Of a stretch of DNA of 46,717 bases, positions 1 through 5,635 are shown piece by piece. A program made the position numbers and the translations under genes. The DNA is from a virus. The stretch is taken from positions 1 through 46,717 of the IMG/VR virus record IMGVR_UViG_3300047552_000200; one strand, given 5' to 3'. How positions within the stretch are numbered: position 1 is the stretch's first letter; each line of letters starts with the position of its first letter. Below the pieces are notes generated by a model. The model had not been told where the DNA came from, did not search any database, and saw nothing but the letters and a program-made list of their open reading frames with translations.

Positions 1-2
1 TT

Positions 3-206
3 CCCAGCACGACCGGCGCGGATTTGGGCTTTACGGGGGCTTACACCACACAAACCACAAAGACCTCAACGGGAACCGCCACAAAGACGCTGAATGCGGC
101 TGAGGAATGGTGGGCTATGACGGTTGCGCTGGCTCCCTATGTTGCCCCCGGTGGCACTACCATTCCGGTGTTTTACCATCATTATCAGCAGCAAGGTATT
201 GCATGA
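3..206 (+). CDS. 3' end of a structural-type protein (partial)
   Basis: An open frame enters from the left edge and ends at a TGA at 204-206, giving 67 C-terminal residues with no start in the window. The peptide is rich in Thr, Gly and Ala, like phage tail or virion surface proteins, and contains an Ala-Glu-Glu-Trp-Trp segment. The next gene starts at 203 in an ATGA overlap, so the two are probably translationally coupled and functionally linked. I recognise no domain. A virion role is inferred only from position and composition. Confidence 0.6.
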   Translation, partial: PSTTGADLGFTGAYTTQTTKTSTGTATKTLNAAEEWWAMTVALAPYVAPGGTTIPVFYHHYQQQGIA

Positions 207-2197
207 CGATCTATCTGAGACAGTCTACCGCTTCGCAAGAGATTCCTTTAGGGTATTTCGTTGATTCCACTGATGGAAACACGGCGGAAACGGCCTTATC
301 TATTGCCAATACCGATATTAAGGTTTGGAAAACAGGGGCGACCACACTTGCTGATAAAAACAGCGGTGGCGCAACGCATATTTCTAACGGTATCTACTAT
401 TGCGTGCTTGATGCTACCGATACTAACACCATTGGCCCGTTGACGGTATTTGTCAAAGTATCTGGTGCATTAGGAGTAAAAGTTGATTGCTGTGTACTGG
501 ATGAAACTGTTTATGATGTCTGGTTCGGCACGACTGCTCCGGCAACGGCAACGAATATCACTGCCGGGACAATCACCACGGCAACAAACGTGACGACAGT
601 AAACGGGCTGGCTGCAAACGTCATCACGGCGGCAGCTACGGCATCAGACTTTGGCACCGAAGTAGGAACGGCAGTCTGGGCTACAGCGGCAAGAACGCTT
701 ACAGCGGCAACTAATATCACCAGCACTGGCGGCTCCGTTCCAATCACGGCGGGTGGCCTTGTAAGCTCGGATGTCACGGCGATTTCTACCGATACCACGG
801 CGGCAAATAACGCTGAGTCCTTCTTCGATGGCACTGGCTATGCTGGCACGAATAACGTGATTCCTACTGTCACCAGCGTGACCAACGGCGTTACGGTCAG
901 CACAAACAACGATAAAACCGGCTACGCACTTTCTGCCGCTGGTGTTGATGCTATCTGGGATGAGGCGATGTCAGGGCATCAGACAACAGGCACCACAGGC
1001 CGCGCTCTTACTCTGGCGGGGACAATTCTCGATGAAACCACGGCAACAGGAACGCCAACTACCACGACTCTGCAACTAACTGCGGGTTCTGCCACTGATG
1101 ATTTCTATAATGATTTAGAAATTATTCCCACCACAGGAACGCTTGCGGGACAGGCCAGAATCATTACGGATTACGCTGGAGCGACAAAAACTATAACGAT
1201 TGATGAAGCCTGGACTTCTGCCCCATCTAACGGCGATGGTGTAATTATCCGGGCGCGCCATTCTCACAGTATAAACCAGATGCAGCAAGTGGTTGATGAC
1301 GCTCTGACTGCCTATGGTACTGCAACGGCAACGGATGTCACTACGGCAGCGGCTAATGTATCTGTAGATGAGATTCAGGCAACGGCACTGGCTGACCTGT
1401 TTAACACAAATTCCGGCACTACCTATGCAAGCGCGGTAGCTGGCTCTGTGGTGAAAGAAATTGCAGACAATGCTGGTGGGTCTAGTTTGACTGCCGCAGA
1501 TATTGCGGATGCTGTCTGGGATGAAGCACAAGCTGGGCATGTTACTGCGGGTAGCTTCGGCGAGATTGCGACAGAGATTGCCTCTATTCTTGTAGATACG
1601 GCAGAGATTGGAGTGGCTGGGGCGGGATTAACTAACATTAATCTACCTGACCAAACGATGAATATCACAGGCAACATTACGGGCAACCTTTCTGGATCCG
1701 TTGGCAGTGTCACAGGTGCGGTTGGTTCGGTCACTGGTAGCGTGGGTGGCAACGTAACCGGCTCCGTTGGTAGCGTGGCTACGGGTGGCATCACCGCCGC
1801 TTCCTTCGCCGCAGGGGCTATTGATAACGCCGCCATTGCCACGGATGCCATTGGCTCTAATGAATTGGCCGCGAGTGCGATTGCAGAGATTCAAAACGGG
1901 CTTTCTAACTTAAGTCAGGCCGATATTAGGACTGCGGTTGGGTTGGCGAGCGCGAATCTGGATACTCAATTGGCGGCTATCGACGACTATCTGGATACGG
2001 AAGTCGCGGCGATTAAAGCTAAGACGGATAACCTACCCGCCTCCCCTGCTGCGACAGGTGATATCCCAAGTGCAGGGGCTATTGCAGATGCTGTCTGGGA
2101 CGAATCTCTTAGTGGACATACCACCGCCGGAACTGGTGGAGCCACGTTAACCGCTGCCAAAAACAATGCTGCCGTAGCTGCTGCTCTGAGCGCATAA
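203..2197 (+). CDS. Repetitive tail fibre or appendage-like protein
   Basis: This 664-residue protein starts at the ATG overlapping the upstream stop; the frame is open further upstream, but that part is out of context. Its N-terminal ~110 residues resemble a domain I recognise from many phage structural proteins, with a Tyr-Leu-Arg-Gln-Ser start and a Gly-Gly-Ala-Thr-His-Ile motif. The body is Thr/Ala/Gly-rich with three copies of a Val/Ile-Trp-Asp-Glu...Gly-His-x-Thr-x-Gly motif, near residues 250, 465 and 630. A glycine/valine/serine hexapeptide-like repeat lies near residues 485-530, encoded around 1660-1790. Such architecture suits a trimeric fibrous appendage. Codon use is richer in GCG, ACG and GGC than in genes after 2.2 kb, so the module may have a different origin. 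The role in host contact is inferred. Confidence 0.65.
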   Translation: MTIYLRQSTASQEIPLGYFVDSTDGNTAETALSIANTDIKVWKTGATTLADKNSGGATHISNGIYYCVLDATDTNTIGPLTVFVKVSGALGVKVDCCVLDETVYDVWFGTTAPATATNITAGTITTATNVTTVNGLAANVITAAATASDFGTEVGTAVWATAARTLTAATNITSTGGSVPITAGGLVSSDVTAISTDTTAANNAESFFDGTGYAGTNNVIPTVTSVTNGVTVSTNNDKTGYALSAAGVDAIWDEAMSGHQTTGTTGRALTLAGTILDETTATGTPTTTTLQLTAGSATDDFYNDLEIIPTTGTLAGQARIITDYAGATKTITIDEAWTSAPSNGDGVIIRARHSHSINQMQQVVDDALTAYGTATATDVTTAAANVSVDEIQATALADLFNTNSGTTYASAVAGSVVKEIADNAGGSSLTAADIADAVWDEAQAGHVTAGSFGEIATEIASILVDTAEIGVAGAGLTNINLPDQTMNITGNITGNLSGSVGSVTGAVGSVTGSVGGNVTGSVGSVATGGITAASFAAGAIDNAAIATDAIGSNELAASAIAEIQNGLSNLSQADIRTAVGLASANLDTQLAAIDDYLDTEVAAIKAKTDNLPASPAATGDIPSAGAIADAVWDESLSGHTTAGTGGATLTAAKNNAAVAAALSA

Positions 2198-2207
2198 GGA
2201 AACAACA

Positions 2208-2597
2208 ATGGCCGAATTAAACGCAAAACAAAAATTATTCCTTGATTATGTCTGGGATGCTTTTCCTAACATTACCGATGAAACTTATAAAGAAGCTAAG
2301 GAATTCGCGGGCTACGCTGAAAGCTACTCTGTATGGCAGATCGTCAACGGTCTTAAAGAAGAAATCCTGGCTGGCATGAAACAGCGTCAGGCTATGTATG
2401 GTGTTGAGGCATTAGCTAAGCAAGTACATCTCATGAGAAATCCTGAGGATAAATGGTGGAGAGCTAAGTTAGCTATCACTGATAGTATCCTGGATCGCGC
2501 TGGCATGGCTAAGAAACCAGACGGAGAAACCAGTGCAATGCCTTCTGGTGTAATCATTCTCCCAGGCAAGAAATATGTCATCAGCGAAGAAGCGTAA
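2208..2597 (+). CDS. Small terminase subunit (TerS)-like protein
   Basis: This 129-residue protein has a purine-rich site (AAGGAAACAAC) just before its ATG. The N-terminus (Leu-Asn-Ala-Lys-Gln-Lys-Leu-Phe-Leu) followed by helices resembles the DNA-binding part of small terminases. The C-terminal Gly-Val-Ile-Ile-Leu-Pro-Gly-Lys motif after a charged linker is typical of TerS proteins ending in a portal- or TerL-contacting tail. TerS recognises phage DNA and regulates TerL. It lies immediately upstream of the TerL locus, which supports the call. Its last codons overlap the next start (ATG at 2575). Confidence 0.75.
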   Translation: MAELNAKQKLFLDYVWDAFPNITDETYKEAKEFAGYAESYSVWQIVNGLKEEILAGMKQRQAMYGVEALAKQVHLMRNPEDKWWRAKLAITDSILDRAGMAKKPDGETSAMPSGVIILPGKKYVISEEA

Positions 2598-3078
2598 AAA
2601 ACCTGACACTTTAATACAGAGTATCCAACATATAAGAATGGGGCTAGGTCTACCCATCTATAGGACACAATTTGGCCCTAAGCCTCCTGTAGGGTACGTG
2701 TTCAAAGATAATAAGCAAAAGATATTAATCCCGGACATAAGATTATTGAGGTTGCTTAGAAAAGCCTATGAACTCAAAGATGAAGGCTGCTCCTTAGAAG
2801 ATATCTGTAAGTGGATATATATTAATTCTAAGAAACGTATATCCGAGCCATTATTTTCCAGGTTGTATCATAATAGGCCCATATTCAAAGAAATAGAGTT
2901 ACCACTCCGTGAGCGACAAAGACTTTACAAAACCGCCCAAGCCAAAGCAGACGAAGAAAAAGGTCTCTACAAAGACTACCAAGAAGAGGCTGACGAAGAC
3001 ACAGATCTCGATCCAGGAATTCAAGGCGAAGAAGGCGCGGGACAAGGAACTCAAAACTTTATCGCAGAAGGCATCTAG
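2575..3078 (+). CDS. DNA-binding protein resembling a serine-recombinase 'Recombinase' domain, overlapping terL
   Basis: This 167-residue protein lies between TerS and TerL. Residues ~35-105 follow the pattern of the DNA-binding 'Recombinase' domain of large serine recombinases: a Pro-Pro-x-Gly-Tyr start, a hydrophobic helix, Glu-Gly-Cys-Ser-Leu-Glu-Asp-Ile, then a Leu-Tyr-His-Asn-Arg-Pro end. The catalytic resolvase domain is absent, so it is not a recombinase; a role as a packaging or DNA-binding accessory protein is inference. The C-terminal ~45 residues are very acidic and overlap the start of terL by 170 bp in another frame. It overlaps the end of terS by 23 bp. The domain similarity was read by eye and is moderate. 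Confidence 0.6.
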   Translation: MSSAKKRKKPDTLIQSIQHIRMGLGLPIYRTQFGPKPPVGYVFKDNKQKILIPDIRLLRLLRKAYELKDEGCSLEDICKWIYINSKKRISEPLFSRLYHNRPIFKEIELPLRERQRLYKTAQAKADEEKGLYKDYQEEADEDTDLDPGIQGEEGAGQGTQNFIAEGI

Positions 3079-5392
3079 TGGCTTAGAAGATGCTGCCCTA
3101 GTTAAGACTCTTGATGAATCTGTACCTGAAGATGCAAGAGCCGAGATAGGCAGTAGAAAGGTTCTCTGGGAGCCACAATATAATCCTACCACAGGGCGAT
3201 CTCTCCAGAAAGAATTCTTAGAAGCTACCGAAGATGAAGTACTCTACGCAGGTGGTCGTGCCTCCGGTAAATCTTCTGCTCTCTTAGTTGATCCTCTTAG
3301 ATACGTCCATAATCGCAATTTCCGCGGTTTGATTGTCCGTAAAACTATGCCAGAGTTGGCAGAACTTATTGGCAGAGCGAAGATTCTTTACAATGATGCT
3401 TTCCCAGGTGTCCAATGGCGTACCCAGGAAAAGATCTTTAGATTCCCATCTGGGGCAAGAATAGAATTCGGTTACTGCGATACTAAAGATGACGTGGAGC
3501 GCTATCGTGGTCAGGAGTATTGCGTAGGCGTAGACACTCCTATACAGATGCTTAATGGCTCAGCCAAAAGAATAGTCGACATAGTAATAGGTGATTATGT
3601 CTCTACTTTGGAAGGCCCTAAGCGAGTAACTGATATTATTAAACCTTATATGGCCCCTTGTGTTAGGCTTCAAGGTGAGGGCGTTGATCAAATAATGCCA
3701 GTGTGGCACCCCGTTTTAACCTCTTTGGGCTGGCAGTCTTACACATCAATTCTGGGTACCGATTCCACAGAGTTTGAAGAGACATATTTAGAAGGTTCAC
3801 AGCCTCCTTCCGTGGATTGTTTTGTAAAACGTGCAGTATCTGTTCCTCTGATGGTCGTACAGGCAAATGTTTCCATAGAATTCCCTGACGTTTACAAGCA
3901 TGTTGAATCGTTGATGGACTGCAAGTTAAGAGCTTTCCAGCTTGTTGCAGAGACACAGATGAATCCTCAGCCAGTTTCCGTAAATTCTCTACCCAAGTTT
4001 CATCTGCGTCCTTACGTCTATGATGATGAGCTTCTGAGAGGTGAGTGCCATGATCCTTTATCACTTCAAGATTCTCTAAAAGATTATTCTGCTTATTTCC
4101 GTCCTTATGATGTACTATCTCTCTATTCACAAGATAATAACCTAGATGTACTTCCATTATCAGACGATGCTGTAACACGTAGCCTCTTTTATCTCTACTC
4201 TGATGTTCTGGGCAATATTCCTGAATGTAACCATCAGATCGAACATGGCTACCTGCATCCTTACGACGAACTGGAACGGAAGACGGTGTGGGAAAGTTCT
4301 TTAGTGGCATGTAAGATGTCCTATGTTGGATATAAGTTAGTCGCGGATATTACCGTAGATTCGGCTAATCATTATATAACATATAACCAAGGAATAGTCA
4401 ATAAGAATTCCTGGTTGGGTATTGACGAATTAACCATGTTCCCCACAGAGGAAATATATAATGCTCTTAGATCATCTGTACGTTCTACTGATCCTGAGTT
4501 ACGTGCATATACCCGCGCTACCTCTAACCCTTATGGTGTAGGTTTTAACTGGGTTAAGAAGAGATTTATCTCCTTAGGTCCAGAAGGTCAAACTATTAAT
4601 GTCAGCATAGACACACCTATAGGTAAAAGAACTACCACAAGAAAATGGTTCCAATCTAACTACCAGGATAATCCGCTTGTTAAAGAAGAATATATTTCCT
4701 ACCTTGCTTCTCTCCCTGAGAAAATGCGTAAGCGCTGGCTTGAAGGGTCTTGGGATGGTGGTGATGGAGCTGCATTCCCAGATTTTGAACGCTCTATTCA
4801 CGTTATTAAACCCTTTAACATACCCGGTAATTGGCCCCGCTTTCGTGCGATTGACTACGGTTATACAACAATGGGTGTGTGTCTTTGGTTTGCGGTAGAT
4901 CCCGAAGATTGTCTGTATATCTATCGAGAATTAAAAACCACGCTGGTCACGGCGGATGAATTTGCCAAAATGGTACTCAAAGCTGAAAAAGGTGAGTATA
5001 TAAGCTATGGGGTTATAGATGGCTCTATTGGAGCGAATAGAGGAACCACAGATCCTACCTTAGATGAGATTATGAGAAAAGAAGGCTTAATTTGCCGCTA
5101 CTCTGATCGCTCTGCTGGGTCTAGGATGGCTGGGAAAAATCTCATGCACCAATATCTAGCTGAGGATCATAATCTTAAACGCCCTAGGTTACAGATATTT
5201 GATTGCTGTGAAGAATTAATAGACGAACTCAGCTCCCTTCCATCTGGGGAACTTAACCCGGATGATGTACAGAAAAAAGGAGTCGTAGACCATGCCTGGG
5301 ATGCTTGCCGCTATGGCATACTCTCGCGGCCTAAATTCTCCTCTGGTTTTACTTACGAACCTCCTCCTACCCACGATCACTACTTCTTCTAA
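2909..5392 (+). CDS. terL: Large terminase subunit (TerL) containing an intein
   Basis: TerL is the ATP-driven motor and nuclease that packages DNA into proheads. The 827-residue precursor has Walker A Gly-Gly-Arg-Ala-Ser-Gly-Lys-Ser-Ser near residues 114-122. The Walker B motif Trp-Leu-Gly-Ile-Asp-Glu directly follows an intein at residues 205-500. The nuclease domain shows the expected acidic sites: Arg-Ala-Ile-Asp-Tyr-Gly, Val-Ile-Asp-Gly and Val-Asp-His-Ala-Trp-Asp. Intein removal would leave a normal 531-residue TerL. The only usable start before Walker A is a GTG at 2909 with a weak ribosome site, inside the upstream gene. The first ~55 residues are lysine-rich, opposite in charge to the overlapping peptide. 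A +1 frameshift from the upstream frame is an alternative start mechanism. Confidence 0.93.
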   Translation: MSDKDFTKPPKPKQTKKKVSTKTTKKRLTKTQISIQEFKAKKARDKELKTLSQKASSGLEDAALVKTLDESVPEDARAEIGSRKVLWEPQYNPTTGRSLQKEFLEATEDEVLYAGGRASGKSSALLVDPLRYVHNRNFRGLIVRKTMPELAELIGRAKILYNDAFPGVQWRTQEKIFRFPSGARIEFGYCDTKDDVERYRGQEYCVGVDTPIQMLNGSAKRIVDIVIGDYVSTLEGPKRVTDIIKPYMAPCVRLQGEGVDQIMPVWHPVLTSLGWQSYTSILGTDSTEFEETYLEGSQPPSVDCFVKRAVSVPLMVVQANVSIEFPDVYKHVESLMDCKLRAFQLVAETQMNPQPVSVNSLPKFHLRPYVYDDELLRGECHDPLSLQDSLKDYSAYFRPYDVLSLYSQDNNLDVLPLSDDAVTRSLFYLYSDVLGNIPECNHQIEHGYLHPYDELERKTVWESSLVACKMSYVGYKLVADITVDSANHYITYNQGIVNKNSWLGIDELTMFPTEEIYNALRSSVRSTDPELRAYTRATSNPYGVGFNWVKKRFISLGPEGQTINVSIDTPIGKRTTTRKWFQSNYQDNPLVKEEYISYLASLPEKMRKRWLEGSWDGGDGAAFPDFERSIHVIKPFNIPGNWPRFRAIDYGYTTMGVCLWFAVDPEDCLYIYRELKTTLVTADEFAKMVLKAEKGEYISYGVIDGSIGANRGTTDPTLDEIMRKEGLICRYSDRSAGSRMAGKNLMHQYLAEDHNLKRPRLQIFDCCEELIDELSSLPSGELNPDDVQKKGVVDHAWDACRYGILSRPKFSSGFTYEPPPTHDHYFF
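3663..4310 (-). CDS. HNH homing endonuclease encoded antisense inside the terL intein
   Basis: This 215-residue protein lies on the strand opposite the intein. Residues ~25-95 match the phage HNH homing-endonuclease pattern: Asp-Gly-Tyr-Ile, Gly-Tyr-Val-Leu-Gln-His-Arg (His48), Glu-Ile-Val-His-His-Lys-Asp-Gly-Asn-Lys (His67-His68), Asn-Asn...Glu-Asn-Leu-Glu-Val, then Thr-His-Leu-Ser-Glu-Ala-His. Two helix-turn-helix-like segments follow (~118-141 and ~155-185), as expected for DNA-recognition modules of such enzymes. The ATG has an AGGA site 8 nt upstream (4319-4322) and a promoter-like sequence further upstream. All recognisable catalytic residues are present and the frame is uninterrupted, so it is probably active. 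It likely cuts intein-less terL alleles to drive homing; that is inference. Confidence 0.88.
   Translation of the reverse strand: MPLKNFPTPSSVPVRRKDAGSHVRSDGYIQEYCPEHQSRDKRGYVLQHRLIMEVHLGYYLVNREIVHHKDGNKQNNLLENLEVIKDHGTHLSEAHHHRRKDADETWVENLRKLAEDSSVSLQQAGKLLTCSPSTIQHACKRQGILWKHLPVRPSEEQILHVLQNNPRKEAVNLLNMSLQTLWNRYPELMCKTASPKRLKRGATLALFDQRPHLEA
4319..4322 (-). promoter_or_regulatory. Shine-Dalgarno site of the antisense HNH gene
   Basis: AGGA on the minus strand, 8 nt upstream of the ATG at 4310-4308. The spacing is good and decides this start. It lies in sense-strand codons just before intein block F. Confidence 0.6.
4371..4401 (-). promoter_or_regulatory. Putative sigma70 promoter for the antisense HNH gene
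   Basis: Read on the minus strand, TTGACT (4396-4401) is followed after 19 nt by TATAAT (4371-4376). The -35 matches consensus at five of six positions and the -10 is perfect, but the 19-nt spacer is longer than the optimal 17. A shifted TATATA at 17 nt is also possible. Transcription would start near 4364, giving a ~54-nt leader to the HNH ATG. The element lies wholly within codons for intein blocks F and G, so it is constrained by splicing function too. Confidence 0.55.
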
Positions 5393-5413
5393 CAAATAAA
5401 TAAGGAAATCAAA

Positions 5414-5620
5414 ATGGAACAACCTAAAAACACAGGAAATGTTTCTGTCAATGGCACTGCCAAAGGTAAAAAAGGCGGCAATTATATTGACAATTCAGTT
5501 CTCTCTAAGGGCGGTATGCAACCGATGAACAAAGACTATCCCACCAAAGGTAGCTATCCGTCTAAGATGCTGTCTTGCGACTACACTGTAGGTGTAAACG
5601 GCGATAATTACGCGAAGTAA
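5414..5620 (+). CDS. Small Gly/Lys/Asn-rich protein between TerL and portal
   Basis: This 68-residue protein has a good AAGGA site 8 nt before its ATG. It is polar, with Gly, Lys, Asn and Tyr dominating, two Cys-free thirds and no membrane segment. I do not recognise the family. Its place between the terminase and portal genes suggests a minor virion or packaging accessory role. Confidence 0.7.
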   Translation: MEQPKNTGNVSVNGTAKGKKGGNYIDNSVLSKGGMQPMNKDYPTKGSYPSKMLSCDYTVGVNGDNYAK

Positions 5621-5635
5621 TAAAGGTACTAATAA

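Larger units (their letters stand above)
3521..4408 (+). other. Intein in terL, inserted just before Walker B
   Basis: This 296-residue protein intron starts at Cys (TGC 3521-3523) and ends at Asn (AAT 4406-4408), with Ser as the +1 extein residue. Block A is a canonical Cys-Val-Gly-Val-Asp-Thr-Pro-Ile followed by a Gly-Asp-Tyr-Val turn. Block B has Trp-His-Pro-Val-Leu-Thr followed by Gly-Trp. Block F has Val-Ala-Asp-Ile-Thr-Val-Asp-x-x-x-His-Tyr-Ile, and block G reads Val-Asn-Lys-Asn. The penultimate residue is Lys rather than the usual His. No LAGLIDADG or HNH motif occurs in the sense frame; the ~200 residues between blocks B and F are the complement of the antisense HNH gene. Joining the exteins restores ...Gly-Gln-Glu-Tyr-Ser-Trp-Leu-Gly-Ile-Asp-Glu..., a normal TerL sequence. 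Confidence 0.93.

Noticed and set aside
511-834. Antisense frame in the fibre-like gene, Ala/Val-rich
   Set aside because: It is the complement of low-complexity Thr/Ala coding sequence, lacks a ribosome site and has no motif.
1423-1851. 142-codon antisense frame, Pro/Val/Leu-rich
   Set aside because: It mirrors the Gly/Ser/Val repeats of the sense protein. Its length comes from repeat composition, not coding.
3740-4310. A second endonuclease or unknown domain in the sense frame of the terL intein
   Set aside because: The sense linker has no LAGLIDADG, HNH or GIY-YIG motif. Its sequence is explained as the complement of the antisense HNH gene.
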